Assembly: GCA_002418625.1 (NCBI GenBank)
Contig: DIEM01000009.1
Span: 1,005-9,215 of the forward strand
Source: Firmicutes bacterium UBA5774
GTDB taxonomy: Bacteria > Bacillota > Clostridia > Peptostreptococcales > Anaerovoracaceae
Reading direction: 5' to 3'
Length of the DNA: 8,211 nucleotides
Shown here: piece after piece, positions 1-6,239 of the stretch
Numbering within the stretch: the first letter of the stretch is position 1
Layout of the letters: each line of letters opens with the position of its first letter
Translations under genes and position numbers: made by a program
The notes under the pieces: model-generated
The model's database searches: none
What the model was told of the DNA's origin: nothing
What the model saw: only the letters and a program-made list of their open reading frames with translations

Positions 1-240
1 GATCTTGGGGTTGTACTTCATCGTGCAGGAGCCCAGCGGGTAAAATCCCCTGTTGACGCCATACACACGATCAAGCAGCTCTGTATGATGCCTGTCCAGA
101 TCTGTTTCAGCGACTTCCGGCAGCCTCAGCGGGATTTTCCTGTCCATACCGAAAGGAATGACAGGTTCTCCCGCGATATCGCAGGGTGGAAGCATCGTGC
201 AGCCTCTGCCCGGCCTGCTTTTTTCAAAAATGAGTTTCAT
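1..240 (-). CDS. gcvPB: Glycine dehydrogenase (decarboxylating) subunit 2, N-terminal part (runs off left edge)
   Basis: This is the second half of the split P protein of the glycine cleavage system. With GcvPA it forms the PLP enzyme that decarboxylates glycine and passes the aminomethyl group to lipoyl-GcvH. Only the first 80 codons are present, starting at the ATG at 240 (MKLIFEKSRPGR...). They include the family-typical stretch FYPLGSCTMKYNPK at residues 66-79. The PLP-binding lysine lies further on, outside the window. The start overlaps the gcvPA stop as ATGA, which suggests translational coupling. An AAGGAGG SD lies at 251-257 inside the gcvPA coding end, 10 bases before the ATG. The reading frame is intact up to the window edge. 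The identification is firm because of the motif and the gene order T-H-PA-PB. Confidence 0.93.
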   Translation of the reverse strand, partial: MKLIFEKSRPGRGCTMLPPCDIAGEPVIPFGMDRKIPLRLPEVAETDLDRHHTELLDRVYGVNRGFYPLGSCTMKYNPKI

Positions 241-1568
241 TCGGACGCCACCTCCTTCAGGACCTGCACGAGCCTGTCTATCTCTTCCCCGGTATTCATT
301 TCAGTCACGCACCAGAGAATGCAGCCGCTCTCATCTCCATAGAGCGGATATCCGCCGAGAATGCCCTTCTCCTCAAGTTTCGACAGAACCTGTCCTGCAG
401 GTGTCACGCTTTCCGTCACGAATTCATGAAAGAACGGGCTGCTGAAGCAGAGTCTGTGACCCGGAATGCGGGCGAGCTTTTCTGCGGCATAACGCGCCTT
501 GACCATGCACTGCTTTGCCGCGGCTCTCATCCCCTCCGGCCCCATGGCGCTCATGTAGACCGCGGCCGTCAGCGCGCAGAGCGCCTGATTGGAGCAGATG
601 CTGCTGCCGGCCTTCTCCCTTCGGATATGCTGCTCCCTTGCCTGCAATGTCAGGACATAAGCCCTCTTTCCGTTGACATCTTTCGTTTCTCCTGCGATCC
701 TGCCGGGAAGCTTCCTGGTCAGCGCCGCTTTGCACGCCATATATCCGAGATACGGCCCGCCGAACGACAATGGCATGCCGAGAGGCTGTCCTTCACCGAC
801 AGCGATGTCGGCTCCGCTTTCGGCCGGCGTTTTCAGTATGGCCAGCGCGATAGGATTGCAGCCCATGATATATTTCCCGCCGGCCGCATGGGCTATGGCA
901 CCGGGGCCCTCCGACTCTTCTATCAGGCCGAAATAATTCGGCTGCTGTATGTAGACCGCCGCAATGCCGGAATCCGCTGCGGCAGCAAGTGCCTCCATGT
1001 CAGTCAGCCCGTCTTTCGGCGGCACGACGCATATTTCCATTCCGGAAGCTTCGCAATAGGTTTTTATCACGCGCACTGTCTGCGGATCCGCCGCCCCGGA
1101 TACGATCGCCCTGACGCGCCCTTTATCCCTGCACATCAGAATGGCCTCAGCCGCCGCAACGGCACCATCATAAACCGAAGCGTTGGACGCGTCCATGCCG
1201 GTCAGCTCGCAGATCATCGTCTGGTATTCAAATATCCCCTGAAGTATGCCCTGATTCAGCTCCGCCTGATAGGGGGTGTAGGCCGTCACATAATCCTCCT
1301 TTGAGGCGATATGCTTCACGATCGACGGAATATAGTGGTTATATGCGCCAGCTCCGCGGAATATCGTTGGGAAAATCTTGTTCTTTCCTGCCAGCCGCTC
1401 CATAAAACGTCTTGTCTCCAATTCAGACCGTCCTTCAGGTATGTCCAGTGTTCCTTTCAGCAGCGCCTTATCGGGGATATGGGCGAAGAGTTCCTCTATA
1501 TTTTCCTTTCCGATAAAATCCAGCATTTTTTTCCGTTCTGCAACGGAGGATGGAACATAAGAACCCAT
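237..1568 (-). CDS. gcvPA: Glycine dehydrogenase (decarboxylating) subunit 1
   Basis: This is the first half of the two-subunit P protein. It works with GcvPB in the cytoplasm to decarboxylate glycine, releasing CO2 and loading aminomethyl onto lipoyl-GcvH. Its 443 residues are within the usual length for GcvPA. Recognisable family stretches are the N-terminal YVPSSVAERKKML (4-16), FRGAGAYNHYIPSIV (69-83), the following YVTAYTPYQAELNQGILQ segment, and LSFGGPYLGYMA in the middle. The fold is the aminotransferase class V type, but this subunit lacks the PLP lysine, as is normal. The ATG at 1568 follows the gcvH stop by 3 bases, and AAAGGAGG at 1577-1584 sits 8 bases upstream. The stop overlaps the gcvPB start by 4 bases. 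The gene is cotranscribed with the riboswitch-controlled operon. No frame damage is seen. Confidence 0.95.
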   Translation of the reverse strand: MGSYVPSSVAERKKMLDFIGKENIEELFAHIPDKALLKGTLDIPEGRSELETRRFMERLAGKNKIFPTIFRGAGAYNHYIPSIVKHIASKEDYVTAYTPYQAELNQGILQGIFEYQTMICELTGMDASNASVYDGAVAAAEAILMCRDKGRVRAIVSGAADPQTVRVIKTYCEASGMEICVVPPKDGLTDMEALAAAADSGIAAVYIQQPNYFGLIEESEGPGAIAHAAGGKYIMGCNPIALAILKTPAESGADIAVGEGQPLGMPLSFGGPYLGYMACKAALTRKLPGRIAGETKDVNGKRAYVLTLQAREQHIRREKAGSSICSNQALCALTAAVYMSAMGPEGMRAAAKQCMVKARYAAEKLARIPGHRLCFSSPFFHEFVTESVTPAGQVLSKLEEKGILGGYPLYGDESGCILWCVTEMNTGEEIDRLVQVLKEVASE

Positions 1569-1571
1569 CTC

Positions 1572-1955
1572 CTACGCCTCCTTTGCGGCAAATTTGTCAT
1601 ATTCCTGCGCTGTCATCGTCTCTTCTTCTTCCTCCACATTATTGATCCTGGCGATCCAAGCTTCATAGGGTTCCTGATTCATGAGCTGGGGCGCGTCTGA
1701 AAGCGCTTCATTGACCTCGATGACCGTCCCGGTCACCGGACAATAGATGTCGGATACAGCCTTGACCGATTCGACATCGGCGATCGGCTCCCCAATGGAA
1801 ACCAGATCTCCGACCCGGGGAAGATTGACAAAAACGATGTCGCCCAGAGCCTTCTGCGCATAATCCGTGATCCCGACCTCCACGGTCGTCTCCTCGATAT
1901 ATCTGACCCACTCATGCGATTTTGTGTAATGAAGTTCTTTTGGCGTGATTCCCAT
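1572..1955 (-). CDS. gcvH: Glycine cleavage system H protein
   Basis: This is the lipoyl carrier of the glycine cleavage complex. It shuttles the aminomethyl group from P protein to T protein and electrons to L protein. The protein has 127 residues from the ATG at 1955. The N-terminus contains the typical LHYTKSHEWV, and the lipoylation motif ESVKAVSD places the modified lysine at residue 65. The C-terminus is acidic (VEEEEE) and ends in the common helix TAQEYDKFAAKEA. I chose the ATG at 1955 over an in-frame GTG at 1964. The SD-like AAAGGAAG ends about 9 bases before the ATG but only a base or two from the GTG, and the GTG start would overlap the gcvT stop. From the ATG there is one base between the gcvT stop codon and the gcvH start. 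The gene lies between gcvT and gcvPA in one transcription unit. Confidence 0.95.
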   Translation of the reverse strand: MGITPKELHYTKSHEWVRYIEETTVEVGITDYAQKALGDIVFVNLPRVGDLVSIGEPIADVESVKAVSDIYCPVTGTVIEVNEALSDAPQLMNQEPYEAWIARINNVEEEEETMTAQEYDKFAAKEA

Positions 1956-1956
1956 T

Positions 1957-3054
1957 TTATACACTTCCTTTCTTTATATAGAACGGCAGGCTGACGGTTT
2001 TTGCATCCAGCATCCTGCCACGCACATCGATTTGAACGGTTTGTCCCGGTACTGCATATTCTGTGTCTATCAGGCCCATCGCCACCGGAAAACCCAGATA
2101 CGGCGCATGCGTCCCTGAGGTCACGATCCCGATCCTGGTGCCGTCTTTGTAAATTTCGCAGCCTTCACGGGCAATACCCCTGGAAACGACCTCGAAGCCC
2201 GCACGTATCCTGCCCGGCGCTCCGGCGGCAAGCAGCGCCTGCCTGCCGATAAAGTCCCCTTTGTCCATTTTCACAAATGCGCCAAGTCCCGCTTCCAGAG
2301 GCGTTATGCCTTCATTCATCTCATGCCCGTACAGCGGCATGGCCGCTTCCAGCCGAAGTGTGTCCCGTGCGCCAAGGCCGCAGGGCAACAGGCCTTCGTC
2401 TCTTCCTGCCGCAAGCAGCGCATCCCAAAGCGGCAGTGCCTTGTCAGGGGCGCAGTATAGCTCAAATCCGTCTTCTCCCGTGTATCCGGTTCTCGAAAGC
2501 AGGCATTGAATGCCGGAAACTTCGGCATGCTGCTCCATGGTGTAATAGCGCTCCGGAATATGCCCGCGCGCCGCAAGCCTGCTGATTATGTCGAAGGATA
2601 AAGGCCCTTGCAGCGCAATCTGCGCGAAGCTGTCCGATTCATCCCGGAAAGCGACATTCCCGTCAAGGTGCGCCTCGATCCAGGCGGCATCCTTTGCCCG
2701 GTTCGAGGCGTTGACGACCAGAAGATAATCCTCGCCCTCAAGCTTGCAGATGATCAGGTCGTCGACGATACCGCCCTGTTCATTGCACATCGGGCTGTAC
2801 CGCACCCTGCCGTCCGGCATGCCGGCGCAGTCGTTGGAGACCAGCCGCTGGATATTCTTCAGCGCATCGGGGCCTGAAAGCCGCAGCTCGCCCATATGGG
2901 ACACGTCGAACAGCCCTGCCCCTTTCCTGACGGACAGGTGTTCCGCAATCACACCCGCTTCATACTGCACAGGCAGAAGAAAGCCCGCAAAAGAAACGAT
3001 CCTACCTCCCAGCGCGACATGCCTGTCATAAAGCGGTGTCTTAAGATCTGTCAT
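1957..3054 (-). CDS. gcvT: Aminomethyltransferase (glycine cleavage system T protein)
   Basis: T protein takes the aminomethyl group from GcvH and transfers the one-carbon unit to tetrahydrofolate, giving 5,10-methylene-THF and ammonia. Its 365 residues are the normal full length. Visible family features are TPLYDRHVALGGRIVSFAGF at the N-terminus, LFDVSHMGE (48-56), the GGIVDDLI segment with the acidic pair at residues 98-99 that includes the expected catalytic aspartate, VNASNRAKD (114-122), SRTGYTGEDGFELY (187-200), and GLGARDTLRLEAAMPLYGHEM (227-246) with the folate-site arginine region. The C-terminal barrel carries GIVTSGTHAPYL. The ATG at 3054 is preceded by GGAGGT at 3061-3066 with 6 bases of spacing. 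It is the first gene of the operon, about 64 bases downstream of the riboswitch terminator. Confidence 0.96.
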   Translation of the reverse strand: MTDLKTPLYDRHVALGGRIVSFAGFLLPVQYEAGVIAEHLSVRKGAGLFDVSHMGELRLSGPDALKNIQRLVSNDCAGMPDGRVRYSPMCNEQGGIVDDLIICKLEGEDYLLVVNASNRAKDAAWIEAHLDGNVAFRDESDSFAQIALQGPLSFDIISRLAARGHIPERYYTMEQHAEVSGIQCLLSRTGYTGEDGFELYCAPDKALPLWDALLAAGRDEGLLPCGLGARDTLRLEAAMPLYGHEMNEGITPLEAGLGAFVKMDKGDFIGRQALLAAGAPGRIRAGFEVVSRGIAREGCEIYKDGTRIGIVTSGTHAPYLGFPVAMGLIDTEYAVPGQTVQIDVRGRMLDAKTVSLPFYIKKGSV

Positions 3055-3117
3055 GAACTCACCTCCAGTTTAGCGTCACCAAACGAAACCAAAGTCCGTT
3101 ATTTTTCTGTCAAATGC

Positions 3118-3147
3118 AAAAAAGCAGAAAGCACTATGCCTTCTGCT
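3118..3147 (-). terminator. Intrinsic terminator of the glycine riboswitch expression platform
   Basis: The minus strand can form an 11-bp hairpin (3147-3123) that starts AGCAGAA and ends TTTCTGCT. It has one G-U pair and a three-base TAG loop, and six T residues follow directly (3123-3118, the first of them paired). The base of the hairpin reuses the last two bases of the aptamer 2 P1 strand (3146-3147). A glycine-stabilised P1 would therefore compete with the lower stem. This fits an ON switch by antitermination, as known for the Bacillus gcv leader. The switching direction here is inferred. Confidence 0.85.
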
Positions 3148-3318
3148 CTGTTATTAACCTGAGAGATTCTTCCATCCATCTGCGGAATTGCCCCTTCGGT
3201 GCTTGCGCTTTCCAGAGTATTGTCCGACCGCGGTCCTGTTACCTGAGATCATCGCCGGTAAAATGGCCTTCTGCCGGTTTATTCCTTCGGTGCTGCAAAA
3301 GCAGTCTCTCCCGCGCTC
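3145..3318 (-). promoter_or_regulatory. Tandem glycine riboswitch (two aptamers)
   Basis: Two consecutive glycine aptamers lie in the gcvT leader. Each shows the conserved pair of elements ACCGAAGG (3284-3291 and 3193-3200) and CTCAGGT (3241-3247 and 3157-3163). Aptamer 1 spans about 3228-3318, with P1 formed by CGCGG (3311-3315) and CCGCG (3229-3233). Its P2 is CTGC-TTTT-GCAG, and a CCGG/CCGG pairing lies in the P3 arm. Aptamer 2 spans about 3145-3219, with P1 formed by CTCTG (3213-3217) and CAGAG (3146-3150) and a short GC-GCAA-GC P2. The linker is short, as expected for the interacting tandem form. The motif class and its position before gcvT make the identity secure. Exact boundaries and the upstream kink-turn helix were not resolved by folding. 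Confidence 0.93.
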
Positions 3319-3344
3319 TTCATCCAAATCCTGTATGTATGATA

Positions 3345-3373
3345 ATAGTAGCACACCCGCATTTATGTTTCAA
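3345..3373 (-). promoter_or_regulatory. Sigma-A-type promoter of the gcv operon
   Basis: On the minus strand TTGAAA (3368-3373) is separated by exactly 17 bases from TACTAT (3345-3350). Transcription would start near 3338. That is about 20 bases before aptamer 1 and gives a leader of roughly 285 bases to the gcvT start. The location directly ahead of the riboswitch supports the call. An 8-bp direct repeat covers the -35 box. Confidence 0.7.
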
Positions 3374-3388
3374 CCATATGTTTCAGCC

Positions 3389-3417
3389 TTGAATATAAGG
3401 GAATAATTCTTTATCAT
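3389..3417 (+). promoter_or_regulatory. Probable promoter of the CoA-binding protein gene
   Basis: TTGAAT (3389-3394) lies 17 bases before TATCAT (3412-3417), so transcription would start near 3424 and leave room for the GGAGG SD at 3436-3440. Two overlapping perfect TATAAT hexamers follow at 3417-3422 and 3422-3427. They lack an obvious -35 at the right distance, and the second would place the start on the SD itself. One of these boxes must serve the gene, but which one is uncertain. The promoter is back to back with the gcv promoter. Confidence 0.5.
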
Positions 3418-3448
3418 ATAATATAATCTTAAGATGGAGGTTATGACC

Positions 3449-3868
3449 ATGGATAACAAGGAACTCATCAGCGAAATGCTGGGAAAGAAGATCTGGGCCG
3501 TTGTCGGCGTAAGTCCGAATCACGAAAAAGTATCCAATCATATTTTCAGGACGCTGGTCAGAAATAATTACGAGACCTATCCGGTCAATCCCAAGTACGA
3601 CGTGATCGGAGACGGCGTCAAATGCTACCATTCGATCAGCGAGCTTCCGGTTGTGCCGGACTGCGTCGATTTTGTCGTTCCGCCAGCTGTCACGCTCAAG
3701 CATCTCAAGGAGCTCGACCCTGCAGTCATCAAATATGTCTGGTTCCAGCCGGGCACCTACAATGACGAGGTCATAAGCTATGCGGAAGAAAAAGGGTTCA
3801 GGGCGGTCCATGACGGCGCCTGCGTCATGGTGGCCTTAAAACTGGCCCATACGGGATCGGGATCTTAA
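3449..3868 (+). CDS. CoA-binding domain protein, YccU/YneT-like
   Basis: This is a small cytoplasmic single-domain Rossmann protein of 139 residues, of the CoA-binding type related to the N-terminal domain of succinyl-CoA synthetase alpha. The first beta strand and glycine-rich turn are IWAVVGVSPNHEK. Next come an NHIFRTLVRNNYETYPVNPKY segment matching the family's 'GYevyPVNPk' motif, ISELPVVPDCVDFVVPP, and a YVWFQPG motif near the C-terminal third, with a late HDGACVM. The biological role of the family is not established. I chose the ATG at 3449 because GGAGG at 3436-3440 is 8 bases upstream. The ATGs at 3434 and 3443 overlap or crowd the SD. The gene is divergent from gcv and converges on the c-di-GMP gene with 4 bases between stops. 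Its last residues (HTGSGS) fall in a tandem DNA repeat. Confidence 0.85.
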   Translation: MDNKELISEMLGKKIWAVVGVSPNHEKVSNHIFRTLVRNNYETYPVNPKYDVIGDGVKCYHSISELPVVPDCVDFVVPPAVTLKHLKELDPAVIKYVWFQPGTYNDEVISYAEEKGFRAVHDGACVMVALKLAHTGSGS

Positions 3869-3900
3869 CGGATCAGGATCTTAGTGAATCGAGATCTTTA
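3851..3900. repeat. Three-copy 16-17 bp tandem repeat across the convergent gene ends
   Basis: Three adjacent units read ACGGGATCGGGATCTTA (3851-3867), ACGGATCAGGATCTTA (3868-3883) and GTGAATCGAGATCTTTA (3884-3900). The first two differ by little and the third is more diverged. The array contains the TAA of the CoA-binding gene (3866-3868) and the TGA of the GGDEF/HD-GYP gene (3873-3875 on the minus strand). It therefore encodes the last residues of both proteins (HTGSGS and KDLDSLRS). It is GATC-rich but forms no convincing intrinsic terminator. Confidence 0.7.
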
Positions 3901-6140
3901 CCCAGGACTTTTTCTATAAAGACCTGAACAAGTTCCGGGTCGAATTGCGTTCCGGCGTTGCGGACCAGCTGAAGCACAGCGGTGTCACCTGTCATGGCCT
4001 TGCGATAACAGCTGTCATTCGTCATTGCGTCATACGCGTCAGCTAGCGCGACGATCCTTGAGATGACCGGCGTGCTGCTGCCCTTCAATCCCTTTGGATA
4101 CCCTCGTCCATCCCATCTTTCATGGTGATAGAGCACGTATTCGGCCGTTTCCGACAAGCTGTTCACCGTGCTCAGGATCCTGAAACCGATCTCCGAATGG
4201 AGTCTTACTTTTTTCCACTCTTCTTCCGTGAACCATCCGGGCTTGTTCAGGATCCCATCATCGATGGCGATCTTGCCGATATCGTGGAGCAGTCCTGCGA
4301 CTTTCAGCTTTCCAATTTCAATATCCGTCATGCCGATGGCCTGGCCCATCGATTGGCAAAGACCGCTGACCCTTTCGGAATGAAGCTCTTCGCTTGGGCT
4401 CTTTTCATGCAAGGTGCCGATGATCGTATTGACAACATTCCCGGTCAGATTTTCACTTTCCGCCATCTTATTGCTGTACATCCTGTCTTCGGCATTCTGC
4501 AGCACCTTCACCATGTCTTCCGCCGCCTCGGTCTTGGCAGCCGCGCCGAGGGATATGCTGACCGTGATCGCGCCGACCTTCTCCTTCAGACAGATCTCCC
4601 TGATCCTTTCAATGATGATTTCAGCTTCCTCCGGCTTTGTTTTAGGCAGGAGGATCATATATTCGTCCCCGCCCCAGCGCGCGATGATATCATCGGACCG
4701 GCATGCAGCCTTCATGGCTTCCGCCGCCTTCTTCAGCAGAAGGTCTCCGGTTTCATGCCCAAAGGCATCATTCGTAAGCTTCAGTCCGTTGACGTCGCCC
4801 ATGATGATCGAAATGGGCAGATTCCTCTCGGTGTCCAGTCTCCTGATTTCCTCCTCGCAGAATCTCCTGTTGTAAATTCCGGTCAGATGATCGTGGTAGC
4901 TCAGATACGCATTCTGTTTCTCCGATGCCATAACGAGCTCATACTGCATTCGAAGCTCCTGCTCCGATGCCTTGAGCTGCTGAACGTACGCGTTCTGTTC
5001 AAAATTGGCCCGTTCCAGTTCCTGATGCTCTCTTTCCAAATCCCTGTACAGCTGCTGCGTTTTCCCTAGAACGGCATTGATCGCAAGGCGCACCTCCGAA
5101 AAAATATCGGTTTTCCCATTTGGAAGCCTGTAGCCGAAATCCCGTTCCGAGTCGATATTCCTGATATCATTTTCAAGCGACAGCATCGGACCGATGAAGT
5201 ATCTCTGCTGCTGCAGCAGGTAGATCAGGCACAGTATCAGAGAAATAAGCAGGACCAGCATGAACATGAAGGATATCCTGTCTCCCACCGTATCGAACGT
5301 ACTGTCCGATGTAAAGCTGGCCAGGATCCAATCGGTGCCCTCCACGGTTTCATACGCGAGGTATCCGTCCTCTCCGTTCAATTCAAAACGCTCAGTCCCG
5401 GAGTTTTTCGCAGCGACAATCTCACGAAGGCCGGGAGCGATCTCCTCCACGGCCATAAGCTGCGTATCCGGCCCATATTCCATTCCCGGATGCGCGATCA
5501 CGTTATTCATTCCGTCCACAATAAATGAGTAATTGCCGCCTGTTTCCCGGGTATTGACAATGCCGGTCATGCCTTTGATATCGATATCTCCGCCCACAAC
5601 GCCGGCAAGTCCGCCCTGCAGGTCATAAACAGGACTCGCGATCGTCATGATCAGCCGATTTCCCGAAGCATTGATAAATGCCTCCGTAAACACGAGTTTT
5701 TTTTCTTCGGTTGCCTTGGTGTACCAGGGGCGGCCCGTCAGATCCATGTCCTCGGGCGGTATCCAGCCGCTGCTGTTGATCAGGGAGCCGTCAGCCTTGA
5801 GATAATAGATGGAATTGAAATGCGGATCCTGCTGTTTGAGACCGGTCATGAATCGAAGCAGCTCCTCATCATCATGCATGCCCAGGGATATATACTCCGC
5901 TATGCCTGCAATCAGCTGGCCATGGGTGCTCAAGCTGCCGCTGATCCTTGCTCCGACGGCGTCCCGCTTCATTTCCGCGGCACGCTCAGTCCCTTCATCC
6001 AGAAAAGAATTGAAATGACTGAATTGAATATATAATCCTGTCGAGACGATCATGACGATCACGATCCCCATGAGGTAGAACTTATGGATGATTTTTTTCA
6101 AAAGCCGGACGCTCCTTCCGGATCGCTTGAAGCGATACAT
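3873..6140 (-). CDS. Membrane dCache-HAMP-GGDEF-HD-GYP protein, probable dual c-di-GMP cyclase/phosphodiesterase
   Basis: This 755-residue signalling protein has TM1 at about 21-40, an extracytoplasmic dCache-type sensor (about 45-285) and TM2 (about 290-310). A HAMP-like linker (about 311-362) and a coiled coil (about 362-412) follow, then GGDEF (about 412-560) and HD-GYP (about 565-745). The GGDEF domain keeps DHLTGIYNRR, the metal aspartate D449, the active motif GGDEY (490-494) and an inhibitory-site RxxD (481-484) exactly five residues before it, so cyclase activity is likely. The HD-GYP domain keeps H587, HDIGK (619-623), H648, HHE (672-674), GYP (680-682) and D701, so phosphodiesterase activity is likely. 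The sensor has RPWY (137-140) and GGDI (183-186). The ATG at 6140 has no SD. A TTG at 6101 (codon 14) has AAGGAG 10 bases upstream and would give a more usual N-terminus (742 residues). It follows tetR by 99 bases on the same strand with no evident terminator between. Confidence 0.93.
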   Translation of the reverse strand: MYRFKRSGRSVRLLKKIIHKFYLMGIVIVMIVSTGLYIQFSHFNSFLDEGTERAAEMKRDAVGARISGSLSTHGQLIAGIAEYISLGMHDDEELLRFMTGLKQQDPHFNSIYYLKADGSLINSSGWIPPEDMDLTGRPWYTKATEEKKLVFTEAFINASGNRLIMTIASPVYDLQGGLAGVVGGDIDIKGMTGIVNTRETGGNYSFIVDGMNNVIAHPGMEYGPDTQLMAVEEIAPGLREIVAAKNSGTERFELNGEDGYLAYETVEGTDWILASFTSDSTFDTVGDRISFMFMLVLLISLILCLIYLLQQQRYFIGPMLSLENDIRNIDSERDFGYRLPNGKTDIFSEVRLAINAVLGKTQQLYRDLEREHQELERANFEQNAYVQQLKASEQELRMQYELVMASEKQNAYLSYHDHLTGIYNRRFCEEEIRRLDTERNLPISIIMGDVNGLKLTNDAFGHETGDLLLKKAAEAMKAACRSDDIIARWGGDEYMILLPKTKPEEAEIIIERIREICLKEKVGAITVSISLGAAAKTEAAEDMVKVLQNAEDRMYSNKMAESENLTGNVVNTIIGTLHEKSPSEELHSERVSGLCQSMGQAIGMTDIEIGKLKVAGLLHDIGKIAIDDGILNKPGWFTEEEWKKVRLHSEIGFRILSTVNSLSETAEYVLYHHERWDGRGYPKGLKGSSTPVISRIVALADAYDAMTNDSCYRKAMTGDTAVLQLVRNAGTQFDPELVQVFIEKVLGKDLDSLRS

Positions 6141-6239
6141 ATTTTGACTGATTCATTTAGCATATATTACATCGGCAATTCTATCATGAAATTAACACCG
6201 ATACCGGCAAATATTCCAATAAATCCGCTCGGAAGTCCG

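Noticed and set aside
426..1304. Long plus-strand open frame (292 codons) opposite gcvPA
   Set aside because: The opposing strand encodes a full, highly recognisable GcvPA. The antisense frame has no SD or family motifs and is a by-product of G+C-rich codon usage.
1962..1964. GTG start for gcvH overlapping gcvT by 8 bases
   Set aside because: It is too close to the SD. The ATG at 1955 has correct spacing and gives the usual H protein N-terminus.
3154..3406. Short open frames on both strands within the gcvT leader
   Set aside because: The region is explained by the promoter and the tandem riboswitch. These frames cross structured RNA elements and lack SD support.
3383..3811. Minus-strand open frame (142 codons) opposite the CoA-binding gene
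   Set aside because: The plus strand carries the SD and Rossmann motifs of a known family. The minus frame has no recognisable content and overlaps the divergent promoter region.
3851..3900. Possible bidirectional terminator between the convergent genes
   Set aside because: Only short GATC-based pairings form, without a strong stem or T-run. It is better described as a tandem repeat.
4122..5069. Plus-strand open frame of 315 codons opposite the GGDEF/HD-GYP gene
   Set aside because: It lies wholly within the conserved catalytic domains on the other strand. Its translation shows no recognisable domain.
6141..6239. Promoter for the GGDEF/HD-GYP gene in the gap after tetR
   Set aside because: Several weak TTGCCG and TAGAAT-like boxes occur, but none has an acceptable 16-18 base spacing, so no promoter is claimed.
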